DNA from: Casuarius casuarius
Lineage: Eukaryota > Chordata > Aves > Casuariiformes > Casuariidae
Assembly: GCA_003342895.1 (NCBI GenBank)
Contig: PTFA01000017.1
Location: 1,176,016-1,240,015 of the forward strand
Length of the DNA: 64,000 bases
Reading direction: 5' to 3'
The notes under the pieces are model-generated. The model did no database searches and was not told where the DNA came from. It worked only from the letters and a program-made list of their open reading frames with translations. Positions 12,060 to 25,162 of this stretch are shown piece by piece. A program made the translations under genes and the position numbers. Position 1 is the first letter of the stretch. The number at the start of each line of letters is the position of its first letter.

Positions 12060-12465
12060 AAGAGAGGACTGTAAAAGGAGGAGGTGAGAAGGGATAGTAA
12101 TAGCTATATACTATTGTGTATCTCTGTGAATGACATGGAGAAGGTGAAAAGGGAGTGATTATGAAGTTCTCATAGTACAAGAAGTGAAATTATCAGGCCA
12201 CAGGTTTAAAACAAATCAAAGCAATTCTCCCCCCCTCCCAAAGTGCCTAATTAAACTGCAGAAACTTACTCCCAAAGGATGTTGCAGTGGCCAAAACGGA
12301 GAACATCCACTGTGGGATATTAAGTGCACTGATTTGGATACATCCTCTTGTGTTGAAATCCTGAAGACACTGATTACAAGAACCTGGATCACTCTCTACA
12401 TTCCCATTCTCATAGACTTTCCCCACATATCAGCTGTCAGTACTAGACCTTTGATGAAAGCTATT
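12060..12465 (+). mobile_element. Very old CR1/L3-like LINE fragment, 3' region
   Basis: The order of decayed blocks matches the 3' region of an ancient amniote CR1-type LINE. It begins with a GGAGGTGAGAAGGGATA-like start, then GACATGGAGAAGGTGAAAAG, CAGGTTTAAAACAAATCAAA, AAAGGATGTTGCAGTGGCCA (12274-12293), GATCACTCTCTAC, and finally CTGTCAGTACTAGACCTTTG. Element strand is plus. Much of a 138-codon plus-strand frame (12184-12600) falls inside, so that frame is not a gene. The subfamily was judged by eye. Confidence 0.6.
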
Positions 12466-12814
12466 ACAGTTTGTGTTTTATACAAAACCATGACTGATAG
12501 CCCTATGGTGTGTTTTTCTAGACTGAGCAGAGCTGGTACCCAGATTACTACAAGACTGCTTTCCAAGCTCTTGCACAGCAGGCTTTTTCTCTGTAGATAA
12601 TATATTGGCAATACATCCCGAGCAAAAATGAACTTGCTGTGCTTCATGCTCCAAGCTATCCAAAGGACCATGCAGCATCGGGGCAGCACTGCCCCCAGTT
12701 AGTGAATCCAGTTGAAAGGCAGAAGAGTTGCTGAAGAGCAAATGAGCTTAGATGCAGTGCTGTTTTAACGCAATAGCATAGCGTGCCCAAGGAAGCACTG
12801 CCTGAGTTTGAGGG

Positions 12815-12865
12815 CTTCGCAGGATCACAGAACTGGGACCTCCGGTGGACTCATTCCCCCAGATA
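12815..12865 (-). mobile_element. Possible CR1 3'-tip fragment
   Basis: AGGATCACAGAACTGG, GACCTCC and ACTCATTCCCCCAG follow the order of the antisense CR1 3' end (TCACAGAAT, GGGACCTC, TCATCTAGTCCA). It is only about 50 bp, so chance resemblance is possible. Confidence 0.3.
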
Positions 12866-13544
12866 GATTTTTTTTTCACCATTCTGTTTCAGGAAAGCAG
12901 CCAGATTTTGCCTATTAGGAGAGATGTTGCTTAACACTTTTAAAGATAAGTACAATATTATAACTATTTCAAAAGTAAACCTGCTACAGGGAGTAGCATG
13001 AGAATGCAAAATGTCTTTGATTAGAGCAGCTGCAATAAAACTAGAAACTTGGCAGATAAATTGTTCTTTTTAATGGAACTAGTTTATGTTTTGCCTCTAC
13101 ATTAGCCAAATCTTTGAGAAATAGACTATGCACTGATAGGTACTTCATGGATGAATTTCAACATAAATTAAAATTCCCAAAGATGAATTTTTCCACTTTT
13201 AGCCTATCTGCTGAGTCACATCCTGAGTGCAGGAACAATCTGCAGCCAACAGTGTGTTCAGATAATTTCATTATCCATTTGCTCACCTTTTCCCAAACTC
13301 TATTTTTTAGTAACTTTTGTTGAATTAAGTGATGCAGAAGGCTTGTAAACTATTCTAAGCTTAGGAATTGTTCATGGACTGTGGCTACACTACTTGTATT
13401 AGATTTTTTTATCATTCTGTATGATTGATCATCTTGAACAGGTCAGACTGCTTGTGTATGACCAGAGACACACAAAAAGAGCAGAGCTGAGTTATTGGTG
13501 CCTGATTTTTCTCAGAGATAGGAAGCTGAGTTTGTGGAGCTAGA

Positions 13545-14292
13545 GAAGTGCTGCTGTTCAGAAGGACTTTGACATGCTGGAGAAATGGGCAGAGAGGAAC
13601 TTCGTCAAGTTCAGCAAAGGGAAATGCCAATGTTCCTGCAGCTGGGCAGGAACAAACCCTTGCACCAGCACAGGCTGGGGGCTGACCAGCTGTAGAGCAG
13701 CTTTGCAGGAGAGGACCTGGGGTCCTGGTGGACACCAATTTGAGGGAGCGGATCCTTCCCCTCTACTCAGCGCTGCTGAGGCCACGCCTGGGGTGCTTTG
13801 TCTAGGTTTAGGCTCCTCAGGCCAAGAGAGACATGAAGCTACTGGAGAGAGTCCAGCAAAAGGCCGCAAAGATGACTAAGGGCCTGGAGCATCTCTCATA
13901 CGAGGAGCAGCTGAGAGATCTGGGACTTTTCATCCTGGAGAAGACAAGGCTCAGGGGGGATCTGGTCACCGTGTATAAATACCTGATGGGAGGGTGTGAA
14001 GAAGACAGCCAGACTTCTCGGTGGTGCCCAGCGGCAGGACTAGAGGCAATAGGCACAAACGGAAATACAGGATGCTCTGTCTGAACAAGAAGAAAAATAC
14101 TTATTCACTGTGAGGGTGGTCAAGCACTGGAACAGATTGCCCAGAGAGGCTGTGAAGTCTCTGTTTTTGGTGATACTCAAAACCTGATGGGACATGGTCT
14201 TGGGCAACCTGCCCTAGCTGATCCTGCCTGATTAGGGGGGTTAGACCAGATGCTCTCCAGAGGTGCCTTCCAACCTCAACTTTTCTGTGAGT
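13545..14292 (+). mobile_element. CR1 LINE fragment, 5'-truncated and internally deleted
   Basis: This CR1 lies in the plus orientation. It starts in the ORF2 segment that reads [14 protein letters not shown] after the RT palm, continues through a region equivalent to [14 protein letters not shown], then [20 protein letters not shown] and EEQLRDLGLFILEK, and reaches the 3' block TTCCAACCTCAACTTTTCTGTGA (split here as TTCCAACCTCAAC and TTCTGTGA). About 100 bp between the 'DTNL' and '[11 protein letters not shown]' equivalents (near 13740) is missing relative to the copy at 2.3-4.3 kb. Frame shifts and stops are frequent. It is older than the first copy but clearly the same superfamily. It accounts for the 101- to 108-codon frames on both strands here. 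Confidence 0.88.
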
Positions 14293-15227
14293 ATGTAAAG
14301 TGGAGCCCTAGATTTTATGCAGTGTTTAAAAGCTTTTCTTTTGTAGTAAAGCCTTTTGCAGAACACTATAATTAGAAAAAGGAAAAAAAGTAGCTATTGT
14401 ATTAGTACAGGCTGGGGTTACATTAAAATTTAATTGTTGTCATCTCACATTCCCACAAGGTAATTGTGAATGGCATGTGCACGCAAAATCCTAGCTTTGT
14501 GAAGAGCAGCGTTGAGCCATTACTGATTCCGTCAGGGAAAAAGTTCCAGGCAAAAGGTTCAACGTAAGATAAAAAACACTAAGCTTTTTCAAGGAAAAAG
14601 AATCAAAAATCCAAAAACTGAATGAGGTCAGATTAACTCATGTGAGCAAGAAGAGGAAAGGGACTGCCCTTGAGCCAGAAGGGTCAGAAGGGTTAACATG
14701 ACATTCATGATGATCTTGCCTGTCATAAGGCTTTCTCCATCCTATATAAATCACACATAAGGTATCCACAATCACCTATGTGTTGTAGGACAGCCCACTC
14801 TTTCTACATACAGTAAGTGGTCAGTGCACTTTTAGTAGTATCTGCAACTGACTGTGGTATTTCTCACTAAACTTTTCCAGGCAAGACGTGAGACCCAGGC
14901 CCGCTACCATTAGGATATGTGATAATGAGTCACCTCCCTTTTCAGTTTCCCTTTTTTACCTTCAAAGGCGGCAGATTGAGGCTAAGTCCTTTTACCCACT
15001 AGTCCCACCTGGCAGCCCTCCTTCATATCACCCTTTCCCCTGAACCAAAATGCAGTACAATCTACTGTATCACACATCATAGTAAAAAGCCCATTGGCAA
15101 ACACACCAGTCAGGCCCACATATTGTCAGAATAAAGGTTCCCCACCATGAAACATTCAGTAAAGAGATATAATTAGTGCATAAGATTGAAATTGGTCCTC
15201 AGTGTAAAATATAAATAGCATCATGAG
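14293..15227. other. Unique non-coding sequence
   Basis: No gene or recognisable element. There is a small direct duplication of the word AGAAGGGTCAGAAGGGTT at about 14680-14695. Confidence 0.5.
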
Positions 15228-15335
15228 CAAAATCCTAGCTTCAGAGATGTGACATGGAGTAATGGCATTGACTTCAGTGAAGGTAGGACTTCTCTGGGTT
15301 TTCACAAGGCACACGTGTATTTGGGCTGAGATTTT
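15228..15335. repeat. Short palindromic interspersed repeat, old
   Basis: ATGGAGTAATGGCATTGACTT (core CATTGACTTCAGTGAAGG) followed by ACTTCTCTGGGTTTTCACA matches the GGAGTAACTCCATTGACTTCAGTGG family pattern found in amniote non-coding DNA. It sits within a 117-codon minus-strand chance frame. Confidence 0.45.
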
Positions 15336-17863
15336 TGTCACCAAGATTTTCAGAAAATGAACAATATTGTTGAATGAATAGTTTCTGGGTACCCAACTTG
15401 AGACACCAAAGGTAGGTCTGATTTTGAGAACAGGAATGCTTTTAGGTATCTTTTCTATTGACTCTTTCCTTTCTCCCACAAATATCAAGTAACAAGTACC
15501 TTCCCACAAATATTCCCACAGCTAACTAGTTATCACTAGCTATTTTTTAACAACCTCACAGCATATAAATGAAATCCAAAAGCCTCCACACTAAAATCCA
15601 AAAATTCCATATTAATCATCTAGACTCTCCATCACATACTTCATCCCATGTGTGTCCTTTGAAACTAAAATATTTTAGGAAGATAAAGATAATCTGATAT
15701 TGAATAATATGAGAGGTACCACAATCTAAATTTGTCACTTCAGCCTGACAAACAAAGGCACTTTCTATCACCCAGATATACAAGATCTTTCTCTGCGATA
15801 GTACAGCATGGTGCCTTCTCAGCTGAGGAGTTTCGTTTTGGTCTCAGGGAGGATGGCTCATCCCATTGAACACAGGTTCTTGACATGCGACACTCTCCTT
15901 GCAGAAATAGGGACAGGATTGTGCAGAGCAGGGCCCAGAATAATGAACACAGCCACTAAATCAGAATGGGGAAGGCATTTCTTTTCTGTGTCTGGATTAA
16001 AGATTCACTTAAGAAAAATTTAAAGCTACCTTGTATTCTAAAATCTCATTTTAATAAACCTCCTACTTTGTGGCAATAATTTGAATTGGAGATATTTAAA
16101 AGGGATTTTGATATTCTTATAGTAGACTCCTTAGTTTCATCAAGTCACCAAATGGTATCAACACGAGTATGAGTTTTCCAGTACTTGCTCTATATAACTG
16201 TATCTTTGCTTTCTGACTTTAACAGTAGCTGACAAATTCTGAATTTCTTAATCATTTTATTGTCCTTGGTCATAAAAAGACAAGCAAGTGAAAAGCTGTT
16301 AAGATATTTATTCCTTTGCTCCCTTTTGCTTGAAATGCCTTTTAACTTTCAATTTAATTCCTGGAGAATGCTGACTCTTTGGTGCAGCTAGACTTTAGTT
16401 TTGGTCACAGTACTCTATTTGCACTTGAAAAGGCATTTGCACAGCAAAATATTCCAGGTGAGGCCAAGGCCCTCAGAATTTAAAAACCACTCTTGCAAAT
16501 TTAATTTAAATTAAAAAAATAGATGCAAAGGATTTTTCCCCCTCATACTTTTGTGATCTGCTAGCAATTCAGGGTAGAAGCTAGTTATAGTGAAAACTAT
16601 TCTTAAAAGAGCCACAGACAAAGCTTTTCCGCCTTCTCGATCTGCCTTTTCCTCCGCTTGGAAGTGAAGAGGGGAGTAGCTAGCCTCCTCCACCTCTTCC
16701 CTCTCCCCACAGCCAGGATTGATCCAGCTCGGCATCCACAGCAGCATCTCAGTGACTGCTGCCTCCTTTGTCCATGCCTGGACATGACCTTCTCCCCAGC
16801 ATGCCTCCAAGCATTTAATACTCTGTTTTCAGAGCCCTGCCAGCCCCTGATGTGTTCTCAGTTCATGTTGGTATGTAAAGATACCTGCTTCCAAATTTAA
16901 TGTGCAGTTTGTGGAATAGATCAGTCAGAACACTATGGTCACATTTGGCTGCTTGCACACAAAACAGAGAGTCTGTTTTATTATCTGTATTATTTTCATG
17001 CTATTTCATCTACATTATTTTTCATACTACTCCGTTACTATTTTTTTTTTCTCCTGAAGTGCATTTGGATGAAGAGATGCTGCAAAGGAAGGGATTTGCT
17101 TTGTGCTGTTGAAGGGCTAGCTGCCCTAATAATTAAATTATATGTTAAGAAAAAATGTGGTCTGCAATCTGGGCAAATAAGCTTGGTGGAAAATATTGAT
17201 AGAACCTGGTTTAACTATGAAGATCGGTCATGAGGAGGGAAAAAACAATCCATATTAGTGGAGATACTTCTACGGAAGTCTAAAATAAATTAGCAGAGGC
17301 TATAGACTTGGGAAATGCTGCATTCAGCCTTTTAACTCTTTGAACGTGGCAAAATTTTACTGGTTTTCTTCACATTAAAAAGGAACAAGAAGTTTCAGAT
17401 GCCTGCAAAACACTGAGAGGCAATACATGTTGTCTTGATGTTTTCTCAGAAAAATGATCTTTTATTAAAAATAAATAAATGATGCTTTTAGTCCTCATAC
17501 TAGCAAAGAAGAGCTTCTGAACAAACCCAAGTGCAGTGCTCTTTCCCTATTTCCCAGACAAAAGTCAATCAAAATATAAATTTGAACATGCAGTTTCATT
17601 GTACCAACATGCATTTCCTCTAGAACATACTATTGCCAATTACTTTTTACAATATCTCACAACTGTGTTAGTATATTTTTCCAGAATAGGTTGGGCTTTG
17701 GTAGTGAATATGCACCGTATCCTACCCTATACCTGACTGCAACCAGAAAGGGAACAGAAATGCAGAAATATTACAGTTTATCTCCTCTTTTTCTCCTGGT
17801 GTTTCCTCTGTTAAAGTTTATCATCGTTCCTATTTCTATTAAAAAACATATACTTCAGTATCG
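15336..17863. other. Unique AT-rich sequence
   Basis: No gene or mobile element recognised. Several homopolymer-rich and ATTAA-rich blocks occur, such as TTTAATTTAAATTAAAAAAA near 16500. Confidence 0.5.
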
Positions 17864-18128
17864 CTAGAGCAATATGTTCCCATTTGTGGTCCATGGACCA
17901 ATGATAGTCTATACAACAGGAAAATAAAACAAACCAAACAGACATACATTCCTGTACAATTGGCTATTATTTGCAAGCAGATGAAAAGTGACCTCATTTT
18001 CTGCTGTCAGCATTTTCAGTTACATCAGTGAGTATATTACATTTCGGTGCCCTTCCATCAAATGACCATGGATTTCTGCTAGAAAGGAAGCCCTTCAATT
18101 AGAAAGGTTGAGAAACAGTAGTCTAGTG
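17864..18128. mobile_element. Old non-autonomous hAT-like DNA element
   Basis: The ends are roughly inverted. The left end reads GCAATATGTTCCCATTTGTG and continues TGGTCCATGGACCAATG. The right end reads AGAAAGGTTGAGAAACAGTA, close to the GGTTGAGAACCACTG terminus common in amniote hAT elements. The interior has no ORF. Possible 8-bp flanking target duplications (GCTAGAGC and GTCTAGTG) match only partly. The class is inferred from the termini. Confidence 0.4.
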
Positions 18129-19325
18129 GCAAATCAGACTAACTCCCAAGGTAGTAGATGACTTACAAATAAAATAATAAATGATAGCCACTAATTTAAG
18201 AAGTTTACCATCCAAATTTAAGCACCTATTTACCCACCACTCGACTTCCTCCAACATGACAAACTATCCATAATTCCTTTTCTCTCCCAGTTACAGCTGA
18301 TAAATTGTTTTATTGCTCCACCTTTTCTAAAGATCTTGAAGGAAATCAAAGCAAGAGCTTTGCAATTCATCAAAACCTTAACAGCAGTAGTTACAGTGGA
18401 AGGGGCAAGTACGAGAATCAATATGCTTTTTACTTGTGTAAGCATTTTAACATACTGTGAAAATAAGCTTGTTAGAAGATTTTATGATGCCATTCTTACT
18501 CGTGTACTGTAACTGCAGAATGAAAACCGAGAGTAGTCCAAGCTCTAAATTGTAGAGCGCAGTACTATTAAACATTTATCTACTACTGCAACTAACTTAC
18601 CTTTCCATTACACAAAAGGTGGGCTGAGTCACAATATAATTGAATGAAGCATGACTATTCTAGTACTGATAATGTCTAACACCTGCCCACCCACGTCAGC
18701 ACCGGGCTTAAAGTCTTAATTTGCTTAATGAGACCCTGTAAAAGCTTTGCCTGCGATCAAACTTGTTTCCTTCAAAAGCCCTAAAAGCCATATATTCAAG
18801 GAGCACTCAATTAAGGGAATTTGTACTTGCCTTTATGTTAAAAAGTAGCCTCCCTTGGTTTGATTCTACATCCTGTGACTCCTTTTCCTGTGAAGCTGTA
18901 TAAATGTATATTAAAATGAGAATACTAAAACATGTTGTGCACACTCCCTCAGTGGAAGAAATCTTCTCTGATTCCCATCTCAGCCAAGCAGATGTAATTT
19001 GCAGTCTTCAAGAGAAACCCAGAAGCTGCTCAGCCACTCATTAGCAGAGGCAGTCCCTAACCCCATGACATGTGCCTTGTTTCAGAAGCACTTGGCCAGG
19101 TGATCTTCTGAACTCAGTCTCCTGATGTGCAAGGAATCATTAACAGTTCATCTAGATGTGAAAGAAATGTGGTTTATCAGGGTCTTAACGTGCCAGTCCC
19201 AGGTATCTCACAGAAGGCTCCAAGACCACCATCTTTGCTACAGAGCAGTACCCACTGGCCATTACTACCTCTTTTAATAGCATTTACACTGAAAAAGCAG
19301 AGCTGAAAACATGGACAAATGTCTA
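18129..19325. other. Unique sequence with a homeodomain-motif-rich stretch at about 18600-18840
   Basis: No gene or transposon recognised. The 18.6-18.84 kb part carries several ATTA/TTAAT words, including CTTAATTTGCTTAATGAG and CAATTAAGGG, and may be conserved non-coding DNA, which cannot be tested here. Confidence 0.45.
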
Positions 19326-19476
19326 AGTCACTTGGGTACCTAAATCTCACTTTCTAGTGGGACATAGCACATTCATGCCTGAATGTCTTTGGAAGTCAGA
19401 GATCATCTCCCAGCTTCCCACTGAAAATGAGACTGAGAAGATCCTAAACCTGAGGTGCCTTTGAAAATTTTATCTT
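19326..19476. repeat. Old short interspersed repeat with CACTTGGGTACCTAAAT-type ends
   Basis: TCACTTGGGTACCTAAATCTC and, further on, GAGGTGCCTTTGAAAATTTTA resemble the arms of a palindromic amniote repeat (CACTTAGGTACCTAAAT ... CCTTTGAAAATCT). It resembles the element at 25.07 kb. Confidence 0.35.
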
Positions 19477-22400
19477 AAGGCTCCCAAGTGCCTCCAGAGC
19501 CAATATAAATGAAAAAGCTAACCTTGTCACACTAAGATGGCCAGGTAAGAGGCATACAGAGTCATCTAGAGCAGAAGTTATATGGCACAGAGAGAACAAC
19601 AAGACTTTTGCAGGACAGCTTATAGCACCATGGCCTTGTTTGCTGTTCTTCTGCCCAAGACCATGATGCTATCAGCCAGCAAAGCAGTAGAAGTCCTAAT
19701 AACCAGCATAAGGCACCTCAGGAGTCCCCAGCCCTACTGTGGAAAGCTTACCAATCACTGCCTACTAATACGAGTATTGCTAACAGTTTCCACAGGTGAA
19801 ATGAATCACAGCATAACCCAAAACAAGCACAAAACCCAACCCTGTAACCAGTGTGAATGACTTGACTGGTTTGGTGGGTTTATGGAGAAAAATAAATTAT
19901 GCATTTTACTCACATAAAATAGGGCTTATCCTGCTAGTGGTGTACCTCTGGGTGAGGGAAAGGAAAGCACCGGTGCATGCCATGTACATTCAGTTAGGGC
20001 TCTCACTCAGGAATGGAAAAATGCCTGGGAGAAATCAATACCTGCACTCATTCTCCAAACTGAGAAAAGTCACTGAATAATGTGTTTAAATTAAACTTGT
20101 TACCATCATTTCCTTTTCATGTTTTCACTGCTCTCTTAAACATAATTCTCATCCCCAGGACACAGAAGTAGTTTGGTGTTACAGTCCTTAATGCTCTTGG
20201 ACTGCTTTAATGCTCGTTTCTTCCAAAGGTGCTGCCTTGCTAATCGGTCAGTGCTGCCGTGGGAGGTTACTGAGAGTGTGGGGAAAATGAAGGCTAAAAG
20301 GGAAATTTTGTTTTAGCTTCTTATTTACAAGGTAGTGACTGCTGCTACAATAAGGTAAATCATTAAAAGCACTAACAAAATGAAATTCCCAAGTTCTGAA
20401 GTGTTTTTTTGAGTTTTTGTGTGTCTGTGTGTAGATGACTTCTTTTTTTCTCAGTCATTTGAACAGTGTGTTTTTAAAGGCACAAAGAGTGTGCGGATAC
20501 AAGCTAGGGGAAATGGATAAACTATTCCCAGATCTGGTACTTGAAACTTTGTTTATTTAGTTTGGATGCTGTAACAAGTAATTAGTTACTGCTAAGATGG
20601 GGTACAGTCTCTGATACAAAAGCATATAAGAGATTTCTGTTAGATAAACACTTTAAAATGCATTTGAAGATATCTTAATGAAGTTAGAACACTCGAATAT
20701 TTGCTTGAGCATTTTTTGTCTTGTTTATTTTTTGCAAATGAGGCAAAGGCAAACAACCAGACATTAACTGTTACCTGTGCAAGGTTTCAGTAAAAGCATT
20801 TACTTGTGCTGTTTTCTCATCTGCAAATATTGGGCGAATGAGCAGCTTTCATTATGGCACAGTGAAATCACTGAAAGGATTAATTTTGCACTTGCTCCAC
20901 TTTCCAGTTAAATTAGGTTTGAGCTGGAGAGGAAGTAATGCTGAAATTCATGAAACATACTGTAGCTACATGAAAGGCTTGAGGAGAAGTTGCAGAAACC
21001 TATCTCTCCAAGAGAATTATCAGCTGGAAAATTTTAAGCCCCGGCAACTCGGGAGAGCTCCCTTCTTGAAGGCTGCAGCCTTAACAGTGCAAGTGCTGGG
21101 CACCATTGCTTTAAAAATGAGTCACCTTTCTCAGTTTGGCAGACTTCTACAGGATCTGCATGGAGTCTGTGTCCAAAGTAGCAGCAACATTGACAAAAAA
21201 ATGCTAAGTACTGCTGCTAAAACTTGCTTTTATTGAGAAAAAAGGCATCTGACTTTAAACACATGCTGTTAACAAAGTGCCAGTACAAAGAAAGGTGGTG
21301 TTGAGTCACCCTATAGTAATCTCGCTGGACCATGTTAGGAACTAGTGCAACTTGCAGGTGGGGAAGGAGCAATCTGAAACCAGTTTTGACTCCAACTGTT
21401 GTTCATTTTAGGAGAAAAAAGGGAGACACTTCACAGGCTTCTACAGACAGTGCTGGATTTTCTAGGTAATTACTTTTGCTGAGAAGCATGTAAAGCAACA
21501 GGAAGGAAACAGGCACTGGTGACAGCCAGAAGACCTTTGGTTGTCTTAACTAAAATCCTCCAAAAAAAGAGAGATGTCTTTGAGAGGCTGCATCCACATC
21601 AGCTCACTGCTGTGTCCTGTTAATGATAATGGCATTTTTATAGTAATGTGCTGTATGCAGCTTGCAGTTACACAGTGATTTCCGCTTCTGGACACCTTGC
21701 CTGGAAACCTCCTGATGTTCTGGGCATTTTGCTGGCAGAGGTCTATAGCTACTATGTCAAATGGCAGCCCACTTCAACGGTTAGTCAGTATGACCAGGTA
21801 CATAAACTCATTCTTTAGTCCACCATGCACTGTGTATTTCCAAATGCATATAAAATCAGCAAATTCATTGCTTTCCTATAAAGATACTTTCCGCCTTTGG
21901 GATATTTTACTAGATGAAATAACGCTTTACCATGGTAAATAGAATATGTATTGTTCCTTTAAAGAAAACATTCTCTGAATGGGCTTCCCCTATGTGTTTT
22001 GCCTTCTATTTTAATGGCTGTATTAAGTCACTGCCTGAACAGGGTATTCCTTGGCATTTTTAGTTCACAAGCACTTACTGTGTGGTAAAGACTGACTTAT
22101 TACTATTAAGTAAAAAGCAAAATATTCAGCACTTGAACTGGAAATCACAAGATACACACAATGACTTTATTTCTGTGACTGTCCATGCAGATTCCCACCT
22201 GGTGCACCCTTGCTGCCGAATGCACCCGCAGCTGGCACACTGGAGGGTCGATTGCTCTTGCTCTCTCGTTCCCAGCCTCCGTTCACAGCAGTGAGATTCA
22301 CCACAGGGCTGAGGAGTGAGATACTGCTACTAATGTGGATGCTACAGCAAATTTCTCAGTCTCCTGCCAAAATGTTGCGTTTAGTTAAAATCAGTCATGA

Positions 22401-25072
22401 AAAACTGCAGCCTGCAAAATCATAGAAAAGCCTCAACCTTCAGTGTGTAAAACCCACAAGCGATTAAGATTAATATAGTAGGCTACAGGTTATAATAGCT
22501 AGATGTCAGAGGATTTACCATCACACTAAAGTCTCGACATCATAGTTAATGGATACGTTTATCCATTGTAGCTTTTCATGATATAGGAAATGAGGAACTC
22601 CTTTTAAGCCCAAAATATTCTAGCCAAAGCAGGTGTGGAGATTACATGGTTCACAATTTGCAACTTTAAGCAAGTGATAATTTACACTACTAGCCAAATT
22701 TTAATTGTTATGAGAGACAGAAGTGTATGAAAAAAAGCCAAAAATAGTGACTTTTCAAAGTCAGCAAATTATAAAATGAAAATAAACTGGTCATATACTA
22801 CATACTTCTGCCATTAAAGGCAACTGAAGTGACTGTGCTGACAACTCTGCTATGAAAAATCTCCAGTTAGCATTTCTGGTCAATGAGGTAAAACTATTTG
22901 AAGGAGAAAACATCTGTTGGATATACCAGGTAGGCTTTGAGATAGGCTGTGGGTCTCCAGCTATACAGGTGTGGAGTCTCTGATCTCTGAAGAATTTATC
23001 CACGGGCTCTCTAACTTGTGCATATCCACCTTTTCCCTAGATGTAGGCGTGTACTGACCCCAAGAGAGAAGGACCAGAAAATGGGGGCTACAACAGCGAT
23101 GGGATGAAGGCCCCTTCCCTGAACAGTGAAGACCCTGCAAGTTCATCTGCTACAGCAGAGAAGATTTTGATCCCTTCCATGATCTTTACTGGCATATATG
23201 AATTGAGATTTGGTCTATCCCATGTCAACTTATGCAACTCACTTCATTTGACCAAGGAATGGTGCTGTGCATCTCTCATTCAAATTAGTAGTGAAATCAA
23301 GATATAATACTGCAGGTTCAGACACAAAAGCATGGAGCACTAGAAGCTGGCTACATGCAGAGCACAGAGAGACTAGCCTTTATTTAGCCACATTTCTGAT
23401 AATTTCCATGTTTTCAGCACTGGACTATAAACAGACCTCATTAAACTAGCATACCACATGGCGTAAGTATTCCAAAAAAAGTGCTCACCAGTCCAGCCCT
23501 CTCTAAGTGCAGCTGTAACAATTACTCAAAGATATGATACACTGTGGCATTCATCTGGTGTTTTTAAGTACACATGAGAGAGAAAGTTATTGGCAAGTAA
23601 ATTAGGTTTGCACACATGAAGCCAAAAACTATCCTTTAAAATGGAATAGCTTAATGACTCTAGAGTAACAAAGTAAACTGATAAATATTGCAAAAATAAG
23701 TACATTCTTACATAACAATGTAGGGAAATATAATAAGCAAACTCTGTAGCGTTTGACTTCTTTTCCTTCCCTAGAGCCTACTCCCACCCCTTTAACTGAT
23801 CTCAGCAGCACCTTCCCCTGTGAGGGTTTTATTTTCAGCTCTGTCTGAAAAGTTGATAGCAGTTGTACAGACATAATATAAATGACAACCGTCACGGCAA
23901 GTCCCAAAACAATATCAATTGCTTGCCAGCTGAATGCTATCCTGTCAATTTGTAGCTGGCTCTTTAGGACAGCCTGCCAGGATGCGCTATTAGATCCACC
24001 GTTGGCAGGCTTATCACAGCATCACTAGTAACCCCATGATCACTTATTACATAGCAGCATTCCTCATAAAGCTATTTTCTGATTTGTATTTATTTATTTA
24101 TTTTTATCCAAGGGATGATCTCATATGAAAAAGCCAACAAATTGGTGCGGGAAGTCATGCCTGGGTTCAGGTAGACATATCTGTGGCAGCTGACCAAAAT
24201 GGCAAGTGTTTAACCAAGCAAGCAGCCATTCTTCTGCCTTCCTCAGCAGCCATGATTCACTACTAACCACTAAAGCTGGCAAAACTATATATTTCTAGAC
24301 AATTTGTGGAAAGCATCATGCCATGATACCTCTGCAAAGGCCACTGAAATGACTGCAGGTGAGTGATATGAGCATGTACATCTTTCAGACATCCTCCAGC
24401 ATTGTATGCCTTGTTTCCACTGTATTTGGCAACCATCATTTGCATGACATCCTATTCAAACAGGCGAACACTGAAAATCCATCCTTGGAAGTGGCATGAT
24501 CATTATGGCCAGGGGTCTGGCATTGCCGGGATTGAGAGCCAGGCCAATGCATGGGCCTCCTGGACTAACTGAATGGGGCAGCTGCTGTAGCGTGTCACAC
24601 AATTGTGCGTGTAGGACAGTGTCACCGGTACAACACCCATCCTTGAGCAAAACAGTTTTGCACTGTGGGATGCCGACAGCTACCTCTTCCCACGCCTCCA
24701 CCAATGAACCAGTAGGTAAGTCATTGCAAGTAACAGCTACACATTTTTTTAGCAATTGCACCTTGCTTTGATCCCATTTCATCTCTACAGCCAAAGATGC
24801 ATTCCAAGATATAAGGATTTGTGGTTTTGTAGGATATATAGTAGGGGTTTTTTCATAAATATATAAATATTTTTATTTTTAGAAAGTCATAGGTAGCTGC
24901 TGAATTTACAAGTCCTCATTAAAGAGTCATTTTCCTGGCAAGCTACAAGTTTATTTTAATACCCTCTCCTATATTAAGCATAAGATTCAAGGCAAGATAC
25001 ATGATTCTAAAAGTGTATGTCTAAAATTATGCTGTTTATTCCCTGCTAGGCACTCCTGCTAGGCACTGCTTT
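19477..25072. other. Long unique stretch, no gene recognised
   Basis: There are no recognisable LINE, SINE or DNA elements. The longest frame is 132 codons on the plus strand (20838-21236); it has no family resemblance, no clear splice borders and shows no codon bias I can judge. The perfect AP-1 motif TGAGTCA occurs at 21118-21124 and 21302-21308. A TATT/ATTT-rich run lies near 24087-24105. Confidence 0.45.
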
Positions 25073-25162
25073 AATTTTCAAAAGCACTAAACACCTATCA
25101 GCTCAAATGAAGCAAATAGCATTAGCTTGGTAGCTAAAATGGCACTAAGTGTTTTGAAAAGT
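25073..25162. repeat. Palindromic MITE-like interspersed repeat, old
   Basis: The left arm ATTTTCAAAAGCACTAAACAC and the right arm GGCACTAAGTGTTTTGAAAAG are imperfect inverted repeats around a short core (GCTCAAATGAAGCAAATAGC). The arrangement matches a short palindromic element (TTTTCAAAAGTGCCTAA-type ends) seen widely in reptile and bird DNA. Confidence 0.55.

Noticed and set aside
12184..12600. 138-codon plus-strand frame
   Set aside because: Most of it lies inside the old CR1/L3 fragment at 12060-12465, in a non-coding frame.
20838..21236. 132-codon plus-strand frame considered as a novel gene
   Set aside because: No recognisable domain, promoter, splice border or repeat; a frame of this length is expected by chance somewhere in 64 kb. 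Conservation analysis would be needed to revive it.
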